DNA of 64,000 nt from Galbibacter pacificus (GTDB lineage: Bacteria > Bacteroidota > Bacteroidia > Flavobacteriales > Flavobacteriaceae): NCBI RefSeq assembly GCF_029603155.1, contig NZ_JAPMUA010000003.1, forward strand, positions 62,001 to 126,000, in the 5' to 3' direction. Each line of letters starts with the position of its first letter. Positions within the stretch are counted from its first letter, which is position 1. Below the pieces are notes generated by a model. That model ran no database searches. It saw only the letters and a program-made list of their open reading frames with translations, and was not told the origin of the DNA. Of the stretch, positions 1 through 6,766 are shown piece after piece. Made by a program: the position numbers and the translations under genes.

Positions 1-2
1 AA

Positions 3-638
3 ACGTTAAAGGAAGAAACCAATAATATTTATCTTACTGAAGCAGAGTTACGGCAAATAATAGGTTTAGATTTATCAGATGACTGCAAACTTGATCAAGT
101 TCGCGATTTGTTCATCGTTGGCTGCTATACAGGGTTGCGTTTTAGTGATTTCAGTAAAATTAGAAAAGAGCATTTTTCAGGAGAGATTCTTAAAATTAAA
201 ACTCAAAAAACGGATGAGTGGGTGCAGATTCCCGTACTTGAACCTGTGAAAAAAATTATGGAAAAATATAGAGGTGTAAGTGTGAACTCCCTGCCCAAAT
301 CTGTTACCAACCAAACCATGAACAAATATTTAAAAAAGATTGGAGCACTTGCTGGGTTTGATCAAGAAGTGTTGAAAATCCGAAATAGCGGAAAAAATCG
401 AATTGAAGAAGTTTACAAAAAGTACGAGTTAATTTCCACGCATACGGCAAGACGCTCTTTCGCAACCAATATGTTTAAAAGAGGAATTCCTTCCCGTGTT
501 GTCATGCAGATTACAGGACATCGAACAGAAGTAGCGTTTAGATCTTATATAAAAATATCGATGGAAGAAAACGCAGAACTGATGTTAAAATACTTTAACC
601 AAAGTAATCGGGAAAGAATCTCGAGTGAAACAGAATAA
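3..638 (+). CDS. tyrosine recombinase (phage-type integrase), C-terminal part, cut by window edge
   Basis: The reading frame is open from the first bases of the window, so the gene starts to the left and only the catalytic domain is visible. The tyrosine-recombinase signature residues are all present: the first Arg in TGLRFSD (codon at 138), the His-x-x-Arg box in HTARRSF (His codon 441, Arg 450), the second His in TGHRTEV (codon 519) and the nucleophilic Tyr in FRSYIK (codon 546). A Lys-bearing beta-hairpin (IKTQKTDEWVQIPV) lies between the first Arg and the His box. Such enzymes integrate and excise mobile elements. Its position beside an AT-rich island with iteron-like repeats suggests it is the recombinase of that element, which is an inference. 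The chromosomal target cannot be read from this window. Confidence 0.93.
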   Translation, partial: TLKEETNNIYLTEAELRQIIGLDLSDDCKLDQVRDLFIVGCYTGLRFSDFSKIRKEHFSGEILKIKTQKTDEWVQIPVLEPVKKIMEKYRGVSVNSLPKSVTNQTMNKYLKKIGALAGFDQEVLKIRNSGKNRIEEVYKKYELISTHTARRSFATNMFKRGIPSRVVMQITGHRTEVAFRSYIKISMEENAELMLKYFNQSNRERISSETE

Positions 639-687
639 TTTGTAGAAACAGTTTAAAATACGTAGAAACCAAAAAAAATATAATATA

Positions 688-1056
688 ATGACAGGAAAAA
701 AAATAACAATGAAGCAATTAATTAAGTTAATCGATACATGCATTGAAAATATGGCAACCAAAAGAGTGTATTATCCAAGACGATTAAAAACAAAATGGAT
801 ATCACTTATTGATGATAGTGACAAATTGGTAATGTTTGAGGAATACCTTTCAAAGAAAACAATTTCTATTGGGCTTGATAAACTTATGTCCGTTGACTTA
901 TGCCATAAAACATTGGAAGCAGTTCTTTTAGAAAATTTGGGAGTATTGGGTTGGTTATCAAAAAAAGAAATTTTGCAGAACTGTATCAATAAGCTATCGA
1001 AACATGAAAATGGGAGGATGTATTTAAAGGCTAACGGTTATTGTATCGACAATTAA
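688..1056 (+). CDS. hypothetical protein, 122 aa
   Basis: A 122-aa, Lys-rich, mostly helical protein starts 50 bp downstream of the integrase stop in the same direction. I do not recognise the family. No signal peptide, membrane segment or metal-binding cysteine pattern is visible. The overlapping minus-strand frame at 771-989 is a shadow. Its place directly behind an integrase and ahead of a replication-initiator-like gene suggests an element-maintenance gene, but that rests only on context. Confidence 0.6.
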   Translation: MTGKKITMKQLIKLIDTCIENMATKRVYYPRRLKTKWISLIDDSDKLVMFEEYLSKKTISIGLDKLMSVDLCHKTLEAVLLENLGVLGWLSKKEILQNCINKLSKHENGRMYLKANGYCIDN

Positions 1057-1201
1057 TTTTTGAAACACTTCTCCCTTGAAAAATGGTTTTAGAAATAAAA
1101 AGAGGAACAATGATGAAAACGTAGTTTTCTTCGAACTTGTTCCCAATTTCTTAATTCACTAGTTAATTCATTGTTTATATTAACTTATTATATATAGGGC
1201 T

Positions 1202-1289
1202 AAAATCGGTGGTAGTCGAATCCAAAATCGGTGAGCCGACAGTCCAAATACGGTGAGCATAAAATCCAAAATCGGTGATTGAATAAAAA
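1202..1289 (+). repeat. four iteron-like direct repeats, 22-bp period
   Basis: Four copies of the core AAAATCGGTG (third copy AAATACGGTG) start at 1202, 1224, 1246 and 1268, each exactly 22 bp after the last. The 3' part of each of the first three units ends in TCC. A 22-bp phase places each core two helical turns apart on the same DNA face, as in iterons bound by plasmid Rep proteins. The array ends nine bases before the start codon of the winged-helix gene at 1298, the usual position of iterons relative to a rep gene. Alternatively it is an autoregulatory operator only. Confidence 0.8.
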
Positions 1290-1297
1290 ATAAAAAA

Positions 1298-1825
1298 ATG
1301 ACATCAACCATATGTTTAATTATACCACAAACAGTTTTATCACTAAAAACGTTAAAGCCTAACGATAAATTAGTATATGGGATACATTATGCCCTTTCTA
1401 AAAAGAAAGGGTATACCAGATACACAAATGTAAGTATCGCTCGAATGCTTGGGATTCATCCAAATTTAGTGGGGCAAGCACAAATGAATTTAATTGAAGC
1501 GCACTTGATAGAAAAGAATGAGGCGGGTTATGTGATAGTAAAAAATGAACTATATCAAAAAGAACGAAATATTTATATTTTTTATCCTGTATACAGCTAT
1601 AAATTAAATCCAGGAGCAAAATTATTATGGGGGGAATATAATTCGTTTAGCAAAGGTAGAGAAGTGTATTTTGCTAGTAGAGAGTATAGTGCCTTAAGAC
1701 TTGGGGTTTCCGTCCAAAGTATTACAGCTTGGACGAAACAATTATTTAAAGAAGGTTTTTTAACACGGTATGAAACCCATAGTGGGGGGAGAAAGATTGT
1801 AACAAAAAGTTTTGAATCGTCGTAG
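1298..1825 (+). CDS. winged-helix DNA-binding protein, replication-initiator-like
   Basis: The 175-aa protein shows two successive helix-turn-helix/winged-helix segments, at about residues 35-75 (TNVSIARMLGIHPNLVGQA) and about 125-162 (ASREYSALRLGVSVQSITAW), each followed by a wing-like basic stretch. Two tandem winged helices plus an iteron array directly upstream is the layout of Rep_3/RepA-type plasmid initiators. The protein is shorter than classical Rep_3 proteins (about 230-300 aa), so it may instead be a DnaD-like or regulatory protein that binds the repeats. It is complete, with an ATG start after an A-rich leader. Replication function is inferred from architecture and context. Confidence 0.65.
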   Translation: MTSTICLIIPQTVLSLKTLKPNDKLVYGIHYALSKKKGYTRYTNVSIARMLGIHPNLVGQAQMNLIEAHLIEKNEAGYVIVKNELYQKERNIYIFYPVYSYKLNPGAKLLWGEYNSFSKGREVYFASREYSALRLGVSVQSITAWTKQLFKEGFLTRYETHSGGRKIVTKSFESS

Positions 1826-2031
1826 GAGGTTTTGCTCACAAATTGAGTGGGAGTAGTTATGACCAAGAAGTGGGCGATTGGTCGACTAGATCCCATAAAA
1901 CAAATAAAGTATTGAAATATCTTAAAAAGAGTTAGTATTTTCGTACAAAATAAAAACAATATAACAGTATAAGAGGAAACAAACACATCCTATAACATAT
2001 TGATAAGACTGCATTTTAGCAAACTTATTTT

Positions 2032-2154
2032 CTGTCTTTGAAAAGTCGAAATTTCATGTGTACAACAGGAAAAGAGTTTAGCAAAATGCTCAGGCTAAGG
2101 GCTTGGGCGTTGCTTTACTTTTGTTGTACAGGGCTTCGACTCCCTCAAAGACAG
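2032..2154. repeat. long imperfect inverted repeat (large hairpin), unknown function
   Basis: The two ends of this 123-bp stretch are complementary in three blocks: CTGTCTTTGA (2032-2041) with TCAAAGACAG (2145-2154), GTCGAA (2045-2050) with TTCGAC (2135-2140), and TGTACAACA (2059-2067) with TGTTGTACA (2122-2130). Internal loops separate the blocks and the apical part is about 55 nt. The folded shape, a long interrupted stem with unpaired bulges, resembles an integron attC site or a structured RNA. I see no clear core RYYYAAC/GTTRRRY pair and no integron integrase in the window. It lies between the initiator-like gene and a secreted-protein gene. Confidence 0.6.
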
Positions 2155-2207
2155 GTAAGGACTAACGTTTCCAAGCCTGTTTTTTTAATTAATTAATACA
2201 TATTATT

Positions 2208-2732
2208 ATGAAAATGATGATTTTAAGTAAAACCTCACACTTACCTTTATTTGCCTTGTTTACTCTTATGATGATTTCAGCTAAATGTGCCGCTCAAAAT
2301 CGATATACAGGGTATGAATATGATTTGAATTATGATGATTATTATGAATTTAAGTATACGCGAGAATATAAAGAGGAAGGAAACATTTATACAACGATAT
2401 ATAAAATATTTCACCCAACAAAAAAACAACATATATATACAATTACTGCGGTACATTATAAGTCTGAAAAAAGGATAAAAGTTAATGTTGATAAAGCGGG
2501 AGGGGGGATTTTTGCCCATATAAATGATGAAGAAATCACTTATGATAACCCTTCTTTGAAACCTTTTGGTTTTCGTGGCTCGGTTGGAGTACTTGGAGGT
2601 AGCCGTGTTCCAAACCAGCTAAAAGTGAAGTTTATTAGTGGAAAATATGAGAATATAAACGTTGCGAATGTTAATTCGACTTCATCAGGGTCAAATAACT
2701 TTTATTTCTTCGTTCTGGACGACGTAAAATAA
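2208..2732 (+). CDS. secreted hypothetical protein, 174 aa
   Basis: The N-terminus has a basic start, a hydrophobic core (about residues 12-24) and a likely signal-peptidase I site near ISAKCAAQ (about residues 24-30), so the protein is probably exported to the periplasm or surface. The mature part is rich in Tyr, Asp and Lys, with a predicted beta-rich character, and has no family I recognise. It precedes a small lipoprotein gene by 21 bp in the same direction, so the two probably form an operon. Low G+C matches the rest of the island. Confidence 0.65.
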   Translation: MKMMILSKTSHLPLFALFTLMMISAKCAAQNRYTGYEYDLNYDDYYEFKYTREYKEEGNIYTTIYKIFHPTKKQHIYTITAVHYKSEKRIKVNVDKAGGGIFAHINDEEITYDNPSLKPFGFRGSVGVLGGSRVPNQLKVKFISGKYENINVANVNSTSSGSNNFYFFVLDDVK

Positions 2733-2753
2733 CATCTAAAATTAAATTACACG

Positions 2754-3125
2754 ATGAAAAAAGGGATAATCTTAGGATTTCTAGTTATAATATTTATAAC
2801 TTATTCTTGCGATAGTAAAGTTAAATCAGATAGAATTAGTGAAAGATATGTTGGGGCTTGGAAACTAATAGGAACAATACCGAAAACACCTGAAAACGAC
2901 CATTCAATGGATGGTATTATTTGTGAAATGGAACAATATAATAGTACTGATAGAACATTTAAGTTTCATCTCTTTTCAGGAAACCTTTTAATACTTTCTG
3001 CGAAAAGTGATATTTATTTAAAAGGGGAAAATGCTAATATTGATGTACGATTTGACGAAGCTAAACAATTGCTTTACATGACGGTCTCTCAAAAAAATAA
3101 ATACATTTTTGAAAAATTAAAGTGA
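2754..3125 (+). CDS. small lipoprotein, 123 aa
   Basis: A short N-terminal hydrophobic segment ends in a lipobox (ITYSC, Cys about residue 19), which marks a lipoprotein. The mature part (VGAWKLIG..., then alternating short beta strands and a closing YIFEKLK) resembles the small lipocalin-like lipoproteins common in Bacteroidota, but I cannot assign a family. It is likely co-transcribed with the secreted protein upstream. Function is unknown. Confidence 0.65.
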   Translation: MKKGIILGFLVIIFITYSCDSKVKSDRISERYVGAWKLIGTIPKTPENDHSMDGIICEMEQYNSTDRTFKFHLFSGNLLILSAKSDIYLKGENANIDVRFDEAKQLLYMTVSQKNKYIFEKLK

Positions 3126-3141
3126 TCTATTTAAGATTGGA

Positions 3142-3246
3142 ATGAGAGCAATACAGTATTATAGAGAGATGGGAATCGATTTGGAGAAAATTTCTCAACC
3201 TAACAGAATTACAATCGATTCGTTTTTACTCGATGGTTATACATAG
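3142..3246 (+). CDS. possible 34-aa peptide or gene remnant
   Basis: This short frame begins at ATG 3142 and ends at TAG 3244. Its segment QYYREMGIDLEKIS resembles QYYKQYANVDLDKIS in the next frame (3294-3503), so the two may be diverged copies, or this may be a truncated duplicate. No function is known and coding status is uncertain. Confidence 0.3.
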   Translation: MRAIQYYREMGIDLEKISQPNRITIDSFLLDGYT

Positions 3247-3293
3247 ACTAAATAGGAACTGATTGAGTAAAGGTAAAATATCAATGAGGTAAG

Positions 3294-3503
3294 ATGAAAC
3301 AGAGATTAAACGGACATAAACCCAGCACATACGAGCAAAGGCATCGCCTATCAGCGAACCAGTATTACAAACAATACGCAAACGTTGATTTAGATAAAAT
3401 TTCTGGTTCTGCGATAGGTTCTAACTACCTCGAAGACATATTATATCCAGTTAATGAATTAGTAGAAAAATATGGAGAACAAATTTTGATACAGGAATCA
3501 TAG
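3294..3503 (+). CDS. hypothetical small protein, 69 aa
   Basis: A 69-aa, Tyr- and Gln-rich soluble protein on the plus strand with no recognised domain. It shares the pattern QYY-x(6-7)-D/E-L-x-K-I-S with the 34-aa frame just upstream. The 288 bp that follow contain no convincing gene; a 6-bp inverted pair ACCTCT/AGAGGT is visible near 3725-3745. Confidence 0.4.
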   Translation: MKQRLNGHKPSTYEQRHRLSANQYYKQYANVDLDKISGSAIGSNYLEDILYPVNELVEKYGEQILIQES

Positions 3504-3791
3504 GTTACTACAGAAATAAAAGAAGATAGAACAACTTAAAGAAAGAGTTAAAGTAACTGCTTCAAAAATAGATTGAAGGAAGTTCTACGAAAGCAAAACA
3601 ATAGCAATTGTTTGTGAGACCAATATAATAGTTTGCTTTCAGTGTCTTTTTATTGAAGAGGAAGGCACTCAAAGAAACTTCTGTTGTTGTTTTAACAATA
3701 ACGTACTAAAGAAATACGACATAACCTCTACTCTATATAGAGGTCATAAAGTCCATCTTTTAAAAACAGGGATACAACAGGTTAATTAAAG

Positions 3792-4277
3792 ATGAAAATG
3801 CGGAAAGTTGTAGAAAAACTTTTCGTTATGGAATCAGCACATCAAGACCGTAAATTGATTGGAGATTATAAAAAATATCTAAAATTTAAACAACTCCAAT
3901 TTACTAATGCGCAAATAGCAGAACAACTTGATTATTCAAAACAAGAACTTGCCAACTTAATAAGTACATATACCTTTAGGAGTAATCTTGAATATAAATT
4001 ACAGGAAGAAGAAGGAGATTATTACTTTAATGGTGTGTTTTATGTTACTCAAACAGTTCGAAACACATTGACTGCAAATGAGATTTTGGAAATTTACATT
4101 TTCACTCAAGATTTGGTGGAGCAACATAAAGGGATAGATTATCTGCAAGTATTTTATTTAATTGAACACGATTGTAAGCTGTTTTTTATTGATCAGTTAA
4201 GTAAAGCTATGATTGAAAGCAACCAATATTCTACAGAGGATAATTATTGTACGTTAATGCTCTCGTCTGAATATTGA
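3792..4277 (+). CDS. hypothetical protein with HTH-like segment, 161 aa
   Basis: The protein is helical throughout. Residues about 35-58 (FTNAQIAEQLDYSKQELANL) look like a helix-turn-helix, which would make it a DNA-binding or regulatory protein. The C-terminal half is acidic and aromatic (EILEIYIFTQDLVEQ) without known motifs. It is the last gene before the putative defence operon, 274 bp away, so it could be a regulator of it, but nothing in the sequence proves this. Confidence 0.5.
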   Translation: MKMRKVVEKLFVMESAHQDRKLIGDYKKYLKFKQLQFTNAQIAEQLDYSKQELANLISTYTFRSNLEYKLQEEEGDYYFNGVFYVTQTVRNTLTANEILEIYIFTQDLVEQHKGIDYLQVFYLIEHDCKLFFIDQLSKAMIESNQYSTEDNYCTLMLSSEY

Positions 4278-4473
4278 TTTTACAGGCAAAATCAGTGTTC
4301 TTGGTTGTCTTAGGACCACATTAAACTATTATCTACTCCTTTAAATAAAGGGGTTAATACTTTCACAATACTGAAAGCTCAAGGATATGCTTAAACTTTT
4401 GGCTAGTTTGTTTGAATCGTTAAAAGAAATTATTTTTATAATTAAGTAGGATATTGTACATTACAAGATTACG

Positions 4474-4502
4474 TTTGTTTAAAAGAGTATATATTAATTT
4501 TA
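4474..4502 (+). promoter_or_regulatory. candidate Bacteroidota promoter for the methyltransferase/GHKL operon
   Basis: TTTG at 4474-4477 and TAATTTTA at 4495-4502 are separated by 17 bp. This fits the Bacteroidota primary-sigma consensus (TTTG, then TAnnTTTG) with one mismatch in the -7 element. Transcription would begin near 4510, about 40 bp before the TTG codon at 4551. Confidence 0.4.
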
Positions 4503-4550
4503 AGAACTAATGATTAGTTATGAAACTGTTATCATAAGTTACTTTAATAA

Positions 4551-5384
4551 TTGGCAAATAAGCATCAAGAATTGAATAAAACATTCTACATTTTAATCGA
4601 TGAAGCACAGTTCACAAGAGATATTCTCGGAAGTGGAATAACACAAATTGGAAGAGCAAATTATGGGCAGCGAGGTATGTATTTTCAAGCCTTCACAGGG
4701 ATATCAACTGGATTAGAAAGAATTGGTAAACTATGTTTATTACTAGATTATTATATTCAACACAATGGTACTTTTCCCGACGATAAATATCTTAAAAATG
4801 AAATTGGGCATGATTTAATTAAAATTTATGAGAAGTCTAAATTGATAATTGATCGGAACGAAATTGAATTTTCATTTCAGAACGGAGTTATAGACCCCAT
4901 TCAAATAGAAATTTTAAAGATTCTATCTAAATTTGCTAAAGGCGATAGGTATTCGAATATCGACTTTCTTGTGAATAGTAAATATCAGAGTGATCCTATA
5001 CGAAATTGGCACGAAAAGATTGATAAGGAACTTTATAAAAAGAGAGTTTCTAAACAGAAAAAAGAGAAGATTGAGTTTAATGCAAAAATCATTGGCAAGT
5101 TACTGGATCCAGTATCCTCTGTTCGACACTATAGCGAGTCACGAGAAGAAATTAATAATATGGAAAGTGCGAGTTTTTTAACGGGAATGATGGAATCTAT
5201 AGCTAAATACAGGCAACTTTATATCTTACAAATTGTGAGATACTGGGTTGAAGTAATTAGAAGCTTACAATCCAAAGCAAGAAAATTAGGATATAATGAT
5301 ATTCCTTGGTTTACTGAAGTGTTTGCAATTTTCAATAATAAAGATTCATATTTTTTGACAAGAAAAACGTACGAAACAGACTGA
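4551..5384 (+). CDS. helical protein of unknown function in a putative defence operon, 277 aa
   Basis: An in-frame TAA sits directly before the TTG codon at 4551, so the start is TTG 4551 or an internal codon; the first internal Met is at about residue 43. The coding pattern looks real from the TTG on. The protein is all-helical and soluble. The segment LERIGKLCLLLDYYIQHNG, followed by EIGHDLIKIYEKS, is reminiscent of HEPN-type folds, but no canonical RxxxxH ribonuclease motif is evident, so the assignment is tentative. The next three genes follow on the same strand with gaps of 67, 4 and 1 bp, so it is probably the first gene of their operon. Confidence 0.6.
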   Translation: MANKHQELNKTFYILIDEAQFTRDILGSGITQIGRANYGQRGMYFQAFTGISTGLERIGKLCLLLDYYIQHNGTFPDDKYLKNEIGHDLIKIYEKSKLIIDRNEIEFSFQNGVIDPIQIEILKILSKFAKGDRYSNIDFLVNSKYQSDPIRNWHEKIDKELYKKRVSKQKKEKIEFNAKIIGKLLDPVSSVRHYSESREEINNMESASFLTGMMESIAKYRQLYILQIVRYWVEVIRSLQSKARKLGYNDIPWFTEVFAIFNNKDSYFLTRKTYETD

Positions 5385-5451
5385 TGAGTATTTAACAATA
5401 TAAGATATATATAAAAGTCGTATCTTTTCAGATTAAAATGATTTATAAGCT

Positions 5452-6762
5452 GTGATATCCACCATAAATTTAAAAAAAGAGTTGAGTTCCATTAGTGCTG
5501 AAGTATTAAATGGTAATAGTTTTGATAGAAATGACTATGCAAGAAAAATATTGAATTATCCTGCTATGATGGTTCCAAGTGTTCAGGAGCCTATAATAAA
5601 AACATTAATTGACGCTTTACCAGAAAACTCTTCAATGATAGATCCTTTTATGGGAGCCTCAAACACTATCATTACATCAATGCGTTATGGTATAAATTCA
5701 TTTGGTCAGGATATAAACCCATTGTCGCTATTAATAAGTCAAGTAAAGACTTATATTTATTCAGAAGATTTAAAAGTAAGTTTTTCTAAATTAAAAAAGC
5801 GTATACATAGAGCTCGTTCGGAAAAAATAGACATTAGTTTTAAAAATATTGATAAATGGTTTAAAAAAGAGGTTCAGATTGAATTATCACAGATTAGAAG
5901 ATTAATTATTCAAGAAGAAAATTTATTTATAAGAAAATTTTATTGGGTTGCTTTAGCGGAAGTTATTCGTTTAACGAATAACGATAGAACATCAACATTT
6001 AAAATGCATATTAGAAAACAAGAAGAAATTCACAGTAGACAGGTGTCCCCTGTTAAGTATTTTCTAAAGGTATGTAAAAGAAGTATTGATGATGTTTTTA
6101 TGGTTAAACAGAAGTTGATTGAGAATGATCTTATAATAAATGACAAATATATTTATGATGTTCAAGTTGCATGGGGTGATTCTAAAAAGAAATTAAATAC
6201 TAATAAAGAATACAATCTTCTCGTAACTTCACCTCCTTATGGGGACAACCATACTACAGTTACCTACGGTCAGTTCTCATATTTACCTTTACAATGGATT
6301 CCAGTAGCAGATATTGATAGCTCAATTGATATGAACTATTTAGACGTGATACAAGAAATTGACAGAAGAAGTTTAGGTGGGAAATTAATATCTGACTATC
6401 GTAAAATAGAAGAAGAGTACTTTGACATTTCTAATTCTCTAAAGGATTTTTTCCAAGGATTTACCGAAGAAGAGAAAATGAAAGCACGAAAAGTAGTTGT
6501 TTTTATAAATGATTTAAGCATTACAATTGATAATGCTCTAAAAAAGATGATGCCTAATTCTTATATGGCATGGACAGTAGGTAATAGAAATGTTAACACA
6601 AAAGAGGTTCAGAACGATTCAATTTTAATCGAGTTGATGGAGCACAAAGGAGTACAGCTATTAACCGATTTAGACAGGGATATTCTTAGTAAACGAATGC
6701 CTGGTAAAAATAACTTTTCTAAAACTATGAATAAGGAGAAAATTTTAATTTTTAAGGTATAG
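5452..6762 (+). CDS. DNA methyltransferase, SPPY-type (N4-cytosine or N6-adenine)
   Basis: The SAM-binding motif I appears as DPFMGAS (residues 64-70), followed by acidic QDINPLS. The catalytic motif IV is SPPYG (residues 260-264), followed by DNHTTVTYGQFSYLPLQW, a pattern I associate with type II m4C-like methylases. Motif I precedes motif IV with about 190 helical residues between, which fits an alpha-class order with the target-recognition region in the middle. Length (436 aa) is normal. The predicted start is GTG at 5452; a competing ATG at 5438 meets a stop. It is followed after 4 bp by the GHKL gene. No restriction endonuclease is recognisable next to it, so its role may be self-marking for the neighbouring genes, which is an inference. 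Confidence 0.82.
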   Translation: MISTINLKKELSSISAEVLNGNSFDRNDYARKILNYPAMMVPSVQEPIIKTLIDALPENSSMIDPFMGASNTIITSMRYGINSFGQDINPLSLLISQVKTYIYSEDLKVSFSKLKKRIHRARSEKIDISFKNIDKWFKKEVQIELSQIRRLIIQEENLFIRKFYWVALAEVIRLTNNDRTSTFKMHIRKQEEIHSRQVSPVKYFLKVCKRSIDDVFMVKQKLIENDLIINDKYIYDVQVAWGDSKKKLNTNKEYNLLVTSPPYGDNHTTVTYGQFSYLPLQWIPVADIDSSIDMNYLDVIQEIDRRSLGGKLISDYRKIEEEYFDISNSLKDFFQGFTEEEKMKARKVVVFINDLSITIDNALKKMMPNSYMAWTVGNRNVNTKEVQNDSILIELMEHKGVQLLTDLDRDILSKRMPGKNNFSKTMNKEKILIFKV

Positions 6763-6766
6763 TATT

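Noticed and set aside
1860..1883. GACCAA/TTGGTC inverted pair after the initiator-like gene as an oriT nick region
   Set aside because: Only 6 bp, with no relaxase gene in the window and no known nic consensus.
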